Shown here: positions 50,968-62,725 of the stretch, piece by piece | How the letters are laid out: every line of letters begins with the position of its first letter | How positions within the stretch are numbered: position 1 is the stretch's first letter | DNA from: Rhizobium sp. P38BS-XIX | Lineage (GTDB): Bacteria > Pseudomonadota > Alphaproteobacteria > Rhizobiales > Rhizobiaceae | Assembly: GCF_012641435.1 (NCBI RefSeq) | Contig: NZ_JABAIJ010000003.1 | Coordinates: 186,001-250,000, forward strand | Direction: 5' to 3' | Length of the DNA stretch: 64,000 nt | Position numbers and translations under genes: made by a program | Notes under the pieces: model-generated | Told to the model about the DNA's origin: nothing | Seen by the model: only the letters and a program-made list of their open reading frames with translations | Databases searched by the model: none

Positions 50968-51978
50968 TTACTCGTTGCTCGTCGAGCCCCTGACGACCAG
51001 GTCGAAGGGCATTTCGACAGCGGTTCCTGCACCGGTCTTCTCTCCGCGCAGACGATCCATCAGCGTCTGTGCGGCGCGTTCTCCCATTTTCCATTGAAAC
51101 TGCGCGACTGTGGTCAGCGTCGGGGTAACGAGCTTGGCGGCGGAAATGTCGTCGAAGCCGACGACCGCGATATCTTCGGGAATACGGATGCGGCGTTCGC
51201 GCAGCGACTGCATGACGCCGATCGCCATCAGGTCGTTGGCGGCGAAGATAGCCGTCGGCTTGAAGTCGCCGCCAAGGATGCGCTCGGCCGCACGGATGCC
51301 ACCCATCTCGGAAAATTCGTCGTCCATGACGACATGGTCCGGATGGCCAAGCTTTGCGAGTGCTGTGCGATAACCCTCGATACGATGTGCCTGCGGGCCG
51401 CCGCGACCGGCGACAAGCGCGATCCGTGTGTGGCCGAGACCGAGGAGATACTCGGTGACAGCCTGCGCGGCAGCGCGGCTGTCGACATAGATATCGTCCA
51501 CGGGAATGTCACCGCCGCGCTTCTTCGACGATTCGATCCGCACGACGGGCACACCTGCTTCGGTCAACGGACCGAAATCCCTGGCCTTCAGCGTGAAGAA
51601 CACGCCGATCACGCCGTCGACTCGCCCTTGTCTTGCCCAATCCAGAAAGTGACGCTCGCGGTCAGGCGTGCCGTCGGTGTTGACAGTGATGACATCGTAA
51701 TTCAGCCCGTCCGCAATCGATTGAATGCCGCGGATCAGCGACGGATAGAACGGATTGGTAATATCGGGGACGATGCAGGCAATCGTCATCGAGCGGCTGG
51801 TCTTCAGCGCCTGGGCAAAGCGGTTCGGCACGTAGCCGAGATCTCTCGCTGCCTTTGTGATCCGCTCCCAAGTCTCGGCCGGAATCGATGCGCCGCCACC
51901 GCTCAGCACCATGGAGACGGTGGCCTGGGATACTCCCGCCGCCCTTGCGACATCTTTTTGCGTGGCTCGACCGCTCAT
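50968..51978 (-). CDS. LacI-family repressor
   Basis: This 336-aa repressor has the LacI HTH (ATQKDVARAAGVSQATVSMVLSG), hinge helix (RITKAARDLGYVPNRFAQAL), and a periplasmic-binding-protein-like sensor domain (IACIVPDITNPFYPSLIRGI, AIFAANDLMAIGVMQSL, IAVVGFDDISAAKLVTPTLTTV). It is the first gene of the leftward sugar ABC operon, 21 bases before the binding-protein gene. Two palindromes just upstream fit autoregulation by a sugar or nucleoside ligand. Confidence 0.93.
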   Translation of the reverse strand: MSGRATQKDVARAAGVSQATVSMVLSGGGASIPAETWERITKAARDLGYVPNRFAQALKTSRSMTIACIVPDITNPFYPSLIRGIQSIADGLNYDVITVNTDGTPDRERHFLDWARQGRVDGVIGVFFTLKARDFGPLTEAGVPVVRIESSKKRGGDIPVDDIYVDSRAAAQAVTEYLLGLGHTRIALVAGRGGPQAHRIEGYRTALAKLGHPDHVVMDDEFSEMGGIRAAERILGGDFKPTAIFAANDLMAIGVMQSLRERRIRIPEDIAVVGFDDISAAKLVTPTLTTVAQFQWKMGERAAQTLMDRLRGEKTGAGTAVEMPFDLVVRGSTSNE

Positions 51979-51994
51979 CGGTGCTCATCTAGTT

Positions 51995-52017
51995 ATACGT
52001 ATTACTGATACGTATCA
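51995..52017 (-). promoter_or_regulatory. Paired LacI-type operator palindromes
   Basis: ATACGTAT (51995-52002) and the perfect 12-bp palindrome TGATACGTATCA (52006-52017) share the same ATACGTAT core 13 bases apart, 17-39 bases before the lacI start. A central CG in an even palindrome is typical of LacI-family operators. The remaining gap up to 52246 shows nothing else. Confidence 0.68.
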
Positions 52018-52246
52018 ATAAGAGCGCTTGCATTGTCTGTCAAGCGCTGCTCGGTGGTCAGCGACTAACGGCGAGACAAGGAAGGAAATTGCATGCTGAG
52101 GCTATTGGCTTGCATAAATGCCAGTCGCCGATGCCGCTTCTTGGGGTTGTATTTTCCCAAAACCGGCCTCAAAGCGAAGTGCGCGGAATGATTTTATAGT
52201 TTAATTTTGATAATCACTTAATAGTTGTGAATTAGGTTGCGGCCTC

Positions 52247-53392
52247 ATGGGGAAGCTGTCGCGCCGACATGATCTGGATTTCGTTAGGGTTGCAGCCTTC
52301 ATGCTGCTGATCGTCTATCACGTCAGCCTAATGTACAACTCCCGGGAATATCTGTTCAAGGCGCCGGATCCCTCATCCATTTTCGATCTGATCTATTTAT
52401 GGACACATCCGTGGCGAATGACGTTGTTATTCTTCGTGTCTGGAACGGTTACGGGTATCCTGTTGCCACGACAAGCCCCCCAGGTGCTCAGAAATGAGCG
52501 GACCAGACAACTGCTCGTTCCGTTTCTGTTAGGTGTCATTTTTCTGGTCCCGCCGCAGGTCTATGTCTGGCTCAATACACGCCTGGGTGTTGAAATCGGC
52601 CTGATGGATGTTTTCTGGCATTATGTCACTCTGACGCCGGTCTCGCTGCCGGGTGGCGAGCAGACGCTGCTCGTTGGGATGCAGCATCTCTGGTATCTTG
52701 CATACCTCTGGTTTTATACAGCCCTTTTAGCATTTGCCGTTTCGTTGCGCCCTCTGCTTCTGGCTCAGGTCGGAGATCGGCTGGTGACTTTGCTTTCAGG
52801 AAAGAGGCTGCTCTTCGTACCCACCTTTGTATTTATTCTTCTCAGGCTGATGCTGCGGCCCGCATTTCCGCCGTCGTTGAATATCCTAACCGATTGGTAC
52901 AGTCATTCCGCCTACATGCTGGCATTTTTCCTTGGGGCTGTTATGGCGAGCCGCGACGACTTTTGGCGCGCCATCGTTGACATCCGAAAGCTGGCTTTAC
53001 TGCTCGCCGTGCTGTGTGCCGCGATCTTGGCGATCGTGTTTCCGGTCCTCCCTTCCGATGCGACCGAGATGTGGCGGCTGCTTGTGGGCAGGGTAGCGAC
53101 CGGTGCATTTCAATGGAGCGCCGTCGTTGCGATCCTTGGACATGCCAGGGTCTGGTGCGCGTTGGAGAGCCGGATCGTTATATATCTTAATCGAGCTATT
53201 CTGACCTACTACGTGCTGCACCAAACCGTCATGCTGCTGATTGCCTATGCACTCGATCAAATGGGATGGATGTCGGCGGCATCCTTCTTGCCGATCACCG
53301 TCGCGACATTGGCGGTCTGTGCTTTGCTATACGAACTGCAGCGTCGATTGCGGGCTTCCTGGAGGGTCATTTTCCAGGTTAATCCTGCCTGA
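52247..53392 (+). CDS. Acyltransferase 3-family membrane protein
   Basis: This 381-aa membrane protein has about ten hydrophobic helices. The start RHDLDFVRVAAFMLLIVYHVSLMY contains the Asp-x-x-Arg and the catalytic-type His of the acyltransferase-3 (OafA/OpgC) family. HPWRMTLLFFVSGTVTG and HLWYLAYLWFYTALLAF match OpgC-like members. These enzymes transfer acetyl, succinyl or other acyl groups to extracytoplasmic glycans. The acceptor is unknown and no glycan genes are adjacent. Confidence 0.87.
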   Translation: MGKLSRRHDLDFVRVAAFMLLIVYHVSLMYNSREYLFKAPDPSSIFDLIYLWTHPWRMTLLFFVSGTVTGILLPRQAPQVLRNERTRQLLVPFLLGVIFLVPPQVYVWLNTRLGVEIGLMDVFWHYVTLTPVSLPGGEQTLLVGMQHLWYLAYLWFYTALLAFAVSLRPLLLAQVGDRLVTLLSGKRLLFVPTFVFILLRLMLRPAFPPSLNILTDWYSHSAYMLAFFLGAVMASRDDFWRAIVDIRKLALLLAVLCAAILAIVFPVLPSDATEMWRLLVGRVATGAFQWSAVVAILGHARVWCALESRIVIYLNRAILTYYVLHQTVMLLIAYALDQMGWMSAASFLPITVATLAVCALLYELQRRLRASWRVIFQVNPA

Positions 53393-53684
53393 CGCATCGG
53401 CCGGCTCAAAGTCGCCATTAAATTGGTTTCGGCGTTGATTGGGGTTCCCGCTGGCGGGACCCGGCGTAGGTGCGTGTTATTCGCGGCACCCCGCTAATAG
53501 CGATCGCGTGGAGGGTCATGACACCGATAGCCAATATTGGCCGATCGTTCGCATCGATGTCAGAATTGGCGTAACGGCGGCCGTGCCGCCCGTGACCTCG
53601 AGGGGAAGCGGCTTTTACTCCGCGAAGGCATCCATCGGTCTCCAGCTTATCAACATCTAAATGGCGATGGCCACATGGAACCAG
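53393..53684. other. Intergenic region, no gene seen
   Basis: About 290 bases between the acyltransferase stop and the nrd promoter. Short frames on both strands lack ribosome sites and have no family character. Nothing was recognised. Confidence 0.45.
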
Positions 53685-53721
53685 TTGACGCAATTTTAAC
53701 CTCATATACTATATATAGTGT
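53685..53721 (+). promoter_or_regulatory. nrd promoter with NrdR-like box
   Basis: TTGACG (53685-53690) and TACTAT (53707-53712) are spaced 16 bases and fit -35/-10 elements. Overlapping the -10 is ATACTATATATAGTGT (53706-53721), which matches the NrdR box consensus (ACAC-W-ATATAT-W-GTGT) at nearly all positions and has a perfect 12-bp palindromic core. NrdR represses ribonucleotide reductase genes when ATP/dATP is high (family knowledge). Usually two boxes occur; a second was not found. Confidence 0.65.
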
Positions 53722-53916
53722 TCGAGGTTCCTTCGATTCGCAAGGATTTGGAGGCTAAGATGGGAATACGGTCGGCGAGCATGATGCTTTCCAAGCCGTA
53801 GCTGCCCCCGCAACTGTGAGCGGCGAGTGTTCGTTCGAAATAGCCACTGAGACACATGTGTCTTGGGAAGGCAAGATCGGATGCTGCGACCCGTGAGCCA
53901 GGAGACCTGCCTCGAG
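53721..53916 (+). ncRNA. Cobalamin (B12) riboswitch upstream of nrdHIEF
   Basis: The conserved blocks are in order: AGGTTCC near 53725, GGGAATACGG at 53762, GCTGCCCCCGCAACTGTGAG (B12 box region, 53801-53820), GCCACTG at 53843, TTGGGAAGGC near 53863, and GACCCGTGAGCCAGGAGACC near 53888-53907. Together these are the cobalamin riboswitch signature. It lies in the leader of the nrd operon, so coenzyme B12 should turn off this B12-independent reductase when a B12-dependent enzyme can work. Confidence 0.95.
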
Positions 53917-54123
53917 CGTAACGTCCACGGGCGGGGTGTCCGGCTGGCGAGCGAGGATCTGTGCGGCATGACCGCCGCATATTCTTGCTCCTGCAAATAC
54001 CCCGCAATGAATTGCTTCGGGGTGAAGTCCATGTATTCGAGTATCCAAAACCGGCTATGCAAATGACGGTCGTCTAAACGGGCGGCCACTGGCTGTATCC
54101 GTCTCAAATTTCATTCCGTGATG

Positions 54124-54143
54124 CGGGCATCTTCCGGTGCCCG
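54124..54143 (+). promoter_or_regulatory. Possible expression-platform hairpin of the riboswitch
   Basis: CGGGCA (54124-54129) pairs with TGCCCG (54138-54143) in the leader between riboswitch and nrdH, followed by AACCCTTT. It could be a weak terminator or ribosome-access switch. No alternative pairing was worked out. Confidence 0.35.
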
Positions 54144-54181
54144 AACCCTTTCGCACGACTATCAGACTACGAGGATATCCA

Positions 54182-54403
54182 ATGAGCATTACCGTCTACA
54201 GCAAGCCCGCCTGCGTTCAGTGCACCGCCACCACGCGCGCTCTCGACCGTCAGGGAATTGACTACACCATCGTTGACGTTTCGACGGATAGCGCAGCATA
54301 CGAGTTGGTGCAGGGTCTCGGCTATCGCCAGGTGCCGGTCGTCATTGCCGGCGAGCAGCATTGGGCGGGTTTTCGCCCTGACATGATCAGCGCGCTCGCC
54401 TGA
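54182..54403 (+). CDS. nrdH: NrdH glutaredoxin-like redoxin
   Basis: The 73-aa redoxin has the active site CVQC at about residues 11-14 ([11 protein letters not shown]) and the NrdH C-terminus WAGFRPDMI. It supplies electrons to NrdE through thioredoxin reductase. ATG 54182 is chosen, with GAGGATATCC upstream; an earlier in-frame ATG at 54137 would add 15 residues not found in the family. First gene of the operon. Confidence 0.95.
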   Translation: MSITVYSKPACVQCTATTRALDRQGIDYTIVDVSTDSAAYELVQGLGYRQVPVVIAGEQHWAGFRPDMISALA

Positions 54404-54414
54404 GGAGCCTGGCG

Positions 54415-54797
54415 GTGGGTGAGATCGTTTATTTCTCCAGCAAGTCGGAGAACACCCATCGCTTCGTTGCCAAGCTCGCATTGCCGGCTGCTCGCATTCC
54501 GCTCAGCGCGGCCGAAGAGCTTAGAGCCGCGCGTCCCTACGTTCTCATTGTCCCGACCTATTGTGGTGAAGGCGGCAAGGGTGCCGTTCCCAAGCAGGTG
54601 ATCCGTTTCCTGAACGATGCGGGTAACCGTTCGAATATCCGCGGCGTTATCGCCGCGGGCAACAGCAACTTCGGGGCGACCTTCGGGATCGCCGGCGACA
54701 TCATATCCACCAAATGCCAGGTGCCGTATCTCTACCGGTTCGAGCTTTTGGGCACGGATGAAGATGTCGCGAACGTCAGACACGGATTGGAACGATT

Positions 54798-54810
<13 letters not shown>
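54415..54810 (+). CDS. nrdI: NrdI flavodoxin-like protein
   Basis: The 131-aa protein has a GTG start after [26 protein letters not shown] is the FMN-binding loop region, followed by [26 protein letters not shown] and [11 protein letters not shown]. NrdI delivers an oxidant to NrdF to build its dimanganese-tyrosyl radical. It overlaps nrdE by 13 bases. Confidence 0.95.
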
Positions 54811-58008
<3,198 letters not shown>

Positions 58009-58052
58009 GGTGTGGCTTCGAGGAATTCAAAAGAGACCATGATCTCTGATCT

Positions 58053-58078
58053 CAATCGCAGCCTTAGGGCTGCGATTG
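58053..58078 (+). terminator. Terminator after nrdF
   Basis: CAATCGCAGCC (58053-58063) and GGCTGCGATTG (58068-58078) are perfect 11-bp arms with a TTAG loop, 45 bases after the nrdF stop, followed by TCGTTTC. Confidence 0.8.
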
Positions 58079-58219
58079 TCGTTTCGGGATGAGTTGCACG
58101 CTGCGATCACAGGCTGTGCGCTTTGCAGATCTGACAAAGTCCTATGATAGGCCCCATGCCTCACGCGATCAGATGCGGGCTATTCGTTGCCCGACTATCC
58201 CAAGGCAGAAGGCCGTATC

Positions 58220-59044
58220 ATGAACTATTCCGACTACATCGCCGATCCATCGCGCGACTGCGCTATCGTCGTTCATCGTGGTATTTGGCGCGCTGCGCCG
58301 GAAAACAGCCTGCTGTCGATCGAGCGGGCCATATCAGCCGGTTACGATGTCGTCGAGATCGATGTTCGCCGCAGCAGTGACGGCGAGCTTTTCCTTCTGC
58401 ATGACGATACGCTTGAGCGGATGACAGGTCTGGATCGGGCGCCGGAAACACTGACCCTTCAGCAGCTATCGAGCCTTAACCTGCGCGACCGCGACGGCGG
58501 TGAGCGCAATGCTGTGACAGAGGAAAAGCTGCCAAGCCTGAAGGATGTCTTCAGTCTGACCAAAAACCGCATTTTCATCCATCTCGACGTCAAGCACCGG
58601 CATCTGATCCCGGAGGTGATCGCCTGCGCTCGCGACATGGGTGTCGATCAACAGGTCGATTTCTGGGGCAGTCTCAAGACAAGCGAAGATCTCGACTGGA
58701 TCCGCACCAACGTAGCGCGTCAGGCCGTTCTTTTCATGGCGAAGACGCGGCTTGAGGCGGCTGATGCTGAAACGCAGATGGATCTCCTGCTTCAGTTGAA
58801 GCCGACCTTGTGCGAAATCTATTTCGACCGGTTGGAACAGGTCATCGAGCGGGCACCGCTTTTCCGCAAGGCCGGCATCGCGCTATGGGTCAATACGCTG
58901 GACTCCGTCTCCTGCGCAGGTTTGACCGATACCGCCGCCTTGCGGGATCCCCAGGCAGTTTGGGGGCGTCTCATCGATGCCGGCATTTCCGCGATCCAGA
59001 CAGATGAGGCCTCCGCGCTCCGGGCTTATCTTCAATCACGCTGA
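58220..59044 (+). CDS. Glycerophosphodiester phosphodiesterase
   Basis: The 274-aa cytoplasmic GDPD-family TIM barrel has the active-site pieces AIVVHRGIWRAAPENS (His, Arg, Glu), DVVEIDVRRSSDGELFLLHDDTLERMTG (Glu-x-Asp metal ligands and second His) and HLDVKHRHLIPEV. It hydrolyses glycerophosphodiesters to glycerol-3-phosphate and an alcohol. ATG 58220 follows AGAAGG; an earlier TTG at 58187 is less likely. No transporter genes accompany it. UgpQ is the nearest named cytoplasmic enzyme. Confidence 0.88.
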   Translation: MNYSDYIADPSRDCAIVVHRGIWRAAPENSLLSIERAISAGYDVVEIDVRRSSDGELFLLHDDTLERMTGLDRAPETLTLQQLSSLNLRDRDGGERNAVTEEKLPSLKDVFSLTKNRIFIHLDVKHRHLIPEVIACARDMGVDQQVDFWGSLKTSEDLDWIRTNVARQAVLFMAKTRLEAADAETQMDLLLQLKPTLCEIYFDRLEQVIERAPLFRKAGIALWVNTLDSVSCAGLTDTAALRDPQAVWGRLIDAGISAIQTDEASALRAYLQSR

Positions 59045-59109
59045 GTGGGTGGGTCTCGCTGCGATTTGAGCGAGTGTGCGCTGGGGCGTCGACCGCCCGC
59101 AAATGTTAA

Positions 59110-59137
59110 CGGCCGGCCCGTTGGTCGAGGCCGGCCG
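59110..59137. terminator. Hairpin between convergent GDPD and HU genes
   Basis: CGGCCGGCC (59110-59118) pairs over 9 bp with GGCCGGCCG (59129-59137) around a ten-base loop, between two convergent stop codons. It probably ends transcription of the HU gene and perhaps of both. Confidence 0.7.
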
Positions 59138-59175
59138 CTTGACGCATCGAGCCGCGATGGGCTCAAAGTGCGATC

Positions 59176-59454
59176 TTACTTGTTGAGCGTATCCTTCAGT
59201 GCCTTTGCAGGCGTGAAGGTCAGCTTCTTTGCTGCAGCGACCTTGATCGTCGCGCCCGTTCCCGGGTTGCGAGCTTCGCGTTCCGGCGTGTCCTTTACCT
59301 TGAACTTGCCGAAGCCTGGAATGGAGGTTTCAGCGCCGGAAGAAGCCGCGCCGACGATGGACGCAAATACGGCTTCAACGATAGCCTTGCCCTGCGCCTT
59401 GGTCAGCTTGTGCTCGGCGGCAATCTTGTCTGCAATTTCATTCGTAGTGGTCAT
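59176..59454 (-). CDS. HU-family DNA-binding protein
   Basis: The 92-aa protein has the HU/IHF fold: helices ADKIAAEHKLTKAQGKAIVEA, the GFGKFKV beta turn, and the DNA-grasping arm EREARNPGTGATIKVAAAKK, which here ends AAAKKLTFTPAKALKDTL. RNPxTG is the arm motif that inserts a proline in the minor groove. It resembles the smaller alanine-rich alphaproteobacterial HU variants more than canonical HupB (impression only). ATG 59454 is used; an in-frame ATG at 59469 has no ribosome site. Confidence 0.92.
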   Translation of the reverse strand: MTTTNEIADKIAAEHKLTKAQGKAIVEAVFASIVGAASSGAETSIPGFGKFKVKDTPEREARNPGTGATIKVAAAKKLTFTPAKALKDTLNK

Positions 59455-59855
59455 GGTGCTTCCCCGCAATGGTTACAGCGGAATCATTTCCATTGCAGGC
59501 GGTCATTGTCACGAGGGCTGACAAGCTTTGAGGCCTCAGAATGGTGCATTTCCACAATTTCTAGCGCTTTAGCGGCCTCGGACACCCTTGCCGCGCGCCG
59601 ATTTCACGGGTTGAGACATTTTTCGCCGCAAGCACGCGCCTTGCGTTTTCGTGTCTCTATCCGTGTCCTGCACCTGCTTTCGAAGCAAGTTTCGATTGCC
59701 GTGCACGTGCTTCGTGAATGGACAGATGGCCATTCCGCCCCATATCTGGCGACGAGGGCTGAATGGCATGGGGCGTTCCTGATTGCCCGCCATCTTGCTG
59801 GCCGTGCTCCATCTGGGTGTATCGGGCTGATCGAAACGAATGAAGAGGACAGGCA
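59455..59855. other. Intergenic region, no gene seen
   Basis: About 400 bases upstream of both the HU gene and a small forward gene. It should carry the two promoters. Frames on both strands here have no family character, and no symmetrical site stood out. Confidence 0.4.
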
Positions 59856-60089
59856 ATGGAAGACGCGATCAAGATCGACAATCGCGGTGATTTCGGTCTT
59901 TGGGCCATTGAGGTCGCAAAGCAGATCGTCAGCACGCAGGGTTTCGAGCTTGCAAGAGCCGCACGCGACGGTACCGATGAGGATGTTCGGGCGGCAGGCA
60001 ACGCGCTTGGACAGGAAATTACCAACGCGCTTATGGAAGTCTATGATGGCCTGCTGGAAGGCGCCGACGATAACGAGCCTGGGGCCTAA
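59856..60089 (+). CDS. Small acidic hypothetical protein
   Basis: The 77-aa protein starts at ATG 59856 after GAGGACAGGCA, a good ribosome site. It is helical and acidic (GLWAIEVAKQIVSTQGFELA, EDVRAAGNALGQEITNALMEVYDGLLEG). No known domain was recognised. It is 75 bases upstream of the FRG-domain gene on the same strand, so they could be co-transcribed. Confidence 0.65.
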   Translation: MEDAIKIDNRGDFGLWAIEVAKQIVSTQGFELARAARDGTDEDVRAAGNALGQEITNALMEVYDGLLEGADDNEPGA

Positions 60090-60164
60090 GCGCCTGCCAA
60101 TCCCGAATGCATCCATCGCCTTTGCGGCAAACTTCATCTAAAGTACTCCGGGTGGGGGTGCACG

Positions 60165-60989
60165 ATGAAGATGACGACAGTGTCCGGGCCGGATGCATTG
60201 CGCTGGCATATTTGGCAGAACTATAGAGATTCTCGATTTCTCTTTCGGGGTGAGAACAGGGATTGGGGGAGTACATACTCGAGCCTGGATCGTCTTCAAT
60301 CTTCCAAACAGCTCCCGCAACACCAATGGAATGAGTTTGACAGACGACTTGAAAACATCGTTGTGCTTCTTGATCTGCTGGTCAACGAGCGACCGCTTTT
60401 TTCCTCTCCGAGCGCAGCCTTGAATCCTCTGAGGCCGGCCTCATTGATTGATCAACATGATCGCCTGTCTCCCGCATGCCTGATCTATGCGACGCTGCAG
60501 CACTATGGTGTTCCGTCCCCGTTTGTTGATCTGACCGAAAATCTGGAGACGGCGTTATTCTTCGCATCCTACCCGGCGAAATCGGAGACGGATGTCGCTG
60601 TCATGTTTGTCGTCGACTCCGAGCAGGAGTCGATTGCGACACGTCTCGCGCGGATGCCGGATACGGACCTTCATCGTAGTAGCCGGCATGCCCGGCAAGC
60701 AGCTCACGGCTTATGTCTGCGGCTTGGAACGGGTGTTCGCGATGTCGACTACGCCTGCAACGAAGACTTCCGCAAGCTGGATGGAGTCGTCGAGACGATC
60801 ACGTTTGCCTGGTCAGCTGAAGACAGGCGGGCGTTTAACCAGCTGCATCAAAAACTTCTTATACCATTAGGAAGCGATAAACTGGGGCAAAAGGTCTCAC
60901 AAGCCTGCCTCCATGGCCTCGATGAGCATGCTTTCGATGCAATTCGCGTTGACGAAATCTTCCGACGTGTTTGCTCCGCTCTCGTGTAG
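60165..60989 (+). CDS. FRG-domain protein
   Basis: The protein has 274 aa. The FRG domain is recognised from FLFRGENRDWGSTYSSL near residue 25 and LQHYGVPSPFVDLTENLETALFFASY near residue 110, containing the Phe-Arg-Gly motif and the His-Tyr-Gly block with Asp-x-Thr. The domain occurs in stress, toxin-antitoxin and phage-defence contexts, but its reaction is not established. Here it is not flanked by recognised defence genes. Codon use is slightly less GC-biased than neighbours (impression). A small acidic gene precedes it by 75 bases and might be a partner. Confidence 0.82.
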   Translation: MKMTTVSGPDALRWHIWQNYRDSRFLFRGENRDWGSTYSSLDRLQSSKQLPQHQWNEFDRRLENIVVLLDLLVNERPLFSSPSAALNPLRPASLIDQHDRLSPACLIYATLQHYGVPSPFVDLTENLETALFFASYPAKSETDVAVMFVVDSEQESIATRLARMPDTDLHRSSRHARQAAHGLCLRLGTGVRDVDYACNEDFRKLDGVVETITFAWSAEDRRAFNQLHQKLLIPLGSDKLGQKVSQACLHGLDEHAFDAIRVDEIFRRVCSALV

Positions 60990-61148
60990 CCAGCGGGCAG
61001 TGGATAAACAGTGTTGGTCCACTCCTTGGCACCTCATTTGGTCCAAATTCAGCGCGCGATACGCTTGTTCTGACATTCGAGGGTGCATCAACTTACAATC
61101 TTGGCCTGGCATTCCCATATGAGGTTCGAACCAATCACAGGAGAGCCA

Positions 61149-62153
61149 ATGTTCGGAACAGTCCCTCGTTTTGCCAAGATCGCAGCCATCGTTGTTCTCG
61201 CGACCGCATCCGTCGTGGCGAGCTTCGATGTCGCCGATGCACGTCGTGCCGGCTCCAGCGGATTCGGCAGCCGTGGAACGCGGACATTTGACGCGCCGGC
61301 TGTCACGCGGACCGCGCCGACCCAGGCTGCACCGATCGATCGGACGATGACAACGCGGCCCCAGCAGCAAACCGCCACGCAACCGCCGCTCGGCGCGCAG
61401 CAGCGTCCCGGTCTATTCGGTGGTTTCGGCGGCTCCATGATCGGCGGATTGGTCGCCGGCGGTCTTCTCGGCATGTTGCTTGGTCACGGCTTTGGTGGCG
61501 GCGCCGGGTTCCTCGGCATGCTGCTTCAAATCGGCCTGATCGTGTTGCTTATCAGTTTCGCCATGCGGTTCTTCGCAAACCGCCAGCGGCCGAATTATGC
61601 GGCACCGGGAGCATCCGGCTCTTATAATCAGATGAACGCGACGAACAATGCGGGTGCGTCGCCGCGCCCTTCGTTTTCAATTCCGACCATCGGCGGCGGC
61701 ATGGCTGGTACTGCGCATAAAACTCGGCAGGCAAACGACGAAATCGGACTGCAGCAGGCGGATCTCGATCGCTTCGAGCATCTGCTCACCGAGATCCAGT
61801 CGGCTTATGGCAAGGAAGACTACGCAACTCTGCGCCGGCTGACCACGCCGGAGGCCATGTCGTATCTTGCCGAAGAGCTTGGCGAAAACGCAACCAATGG
61901 CGTACGAAATAGCGTTTCGGACGTTCACCTGTTGCAAGGCGATATTGCCGAAGCCTGGCGTGAAGACAATGCCGACTATGCAACGCTTGCGATGCGCTAT
62001 TCCAGCATTGACGCTTTGGTTGACCGCAACACCGGTAAGCTCGTCGATGGTGACGACCGTAATCCGTCGGAAACCGTCGAACTCTGGACCTTCGTGCGCA
62101 AGCCGGGTTCGGATTGGGCGCTATCGGCGATCCAGGGAACGGATCAGCACTGA
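61149..62153 (+). CDS. Tim44-like domain membrane-associated protein
   Basis: The 334-aa protein starts at ATG 61149 with CAGGAGAGCC before it. It has an N-terminal hydrophobic signal or anchor (IAAIVVLATASVVASFDVADA), a low-complexity Thr/Gln/Pro stretch, a glycine-rich membrane segment (GGLVAGGLLGMLLGHGFGGGA to LLQIGLIVLLISFAMRFF), and a C-terminal Tim44-like domain (about 205-330; LDRFEHLLTEIQSAYGKEDY, TVELWTFVRKPGSDWALSAIQG). Such proteins are called lipid-binding transport proteins; their job in bacteria is unclear. It ends at a strong terminator. Confidence 0.88.
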   Translation: MFGTVPRFAKIAAIVVLATASVVASFDVADARRAGSSGFGSRGTRTFDAPAVTRTAPTQAAPIDRTMTTRPQQQTATQPPLGAQQRPGLFGGFGGSMIGGLVAGGLLGMLLGHGFGGGAGFLGMLLQIGLIVLLISFAMRFFANRQRPNYAAPGASGSYNQMNATNNAGASPRPSFSIPTIGGGMAGTAHKTRQANDEIGLQQADLDRFEHLLTEIQSAYGKEDYATLRRLTTPEAMSYLAEELGENATNGVRNSVSDVHLLQGDIAEAWREDNADYATLAMRYSSIDALVDRNTGKLVDGDDRNPSETVELWTFVRKPGSDWALSAIQGTDQH

Positions 62154-62178
62154 ACGGATATGGCTGCTAGTTAAAAGG

Positions 62179-62211
62179 ATTGCCCCGCGCGCAAGCCGGG
62201 GCAATTTTTTT
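62179..62211 (+). terminator. Rho-independent terminator
   Basis: ATTGCCCCG (62179-62187) and CGGGGCAAT (62197-62205) make a 9-bp stem with a nine-base loop, followed by seven T. It is 26 bases after the Tim44-like stop. Confidence 0.92.
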
Positions 62212-62725
62212 GTCTGTAACCCACATAAGCCTCTTCCCAAGAAGGGGCATCATTCCGTGGCGGAATCGATTATCGGGCGAATGCTGCGCCAACCGCGTAG
62301 GACTTCACTTATATCCGCCTATATGGCTCGCAGTCTCGCGGCATTGAGCAAACGACACGGATTCGTCGTCGGTGTGATGCAGGCGGTTGTTACGAAGTTT
62401 GAATGCCGCAAGAATTTTTGATTTAGAATCAGATAGATAATAGTTTCATTGTCGTCGATGCAGCGATCCTATGCTCGCTTGCCAGTGAGTTCGAACAAAA
62501 ATTTGCGGCGCCTTCGAAGCCCACCTGGCCCCCCTCGGCATTTATAAGATTTTTATATCTTCCGCTTTTCCGCCGTCTCGAACCTTAATGCGGTTCGGTC
62601 GCATATTACGCGTGGAAGATAACCCCAAGTGATCTTCCTGGTCGGCAGGAAAAAAGAGACGCGCTGAGCAACGGCGCTCTCCATCATTTCTGCATTCAAC
62701 AATAACAACCAAGGAATCGCGATCG
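62212..62725. other. Upstream region of kdp operon, no supported gene
   Basis: About 510 bases. A 46-codon frame from ATG 62281 to 62421 has no ribosome site and no recognised family, so it is not called. The promoter for kdp must lie here (AT-rich stretches at 62400-62450 and 62540-62570), but no KdpE-type site was recognised. Confidence 0.4.

Noticed and set aside
59569..59856. 95-codon leftward frame between HU and the small acidic gene
   Set aside because: Arginine/glutamine-rich with no ribosome site or family likeness; treated as non-coding.
62281..62421. Possible 46-aa protein upstream of kdp
   Set aside because: No ribosome site, no recognised family, and the frame only continues a shadow of the Tim44-like gene.
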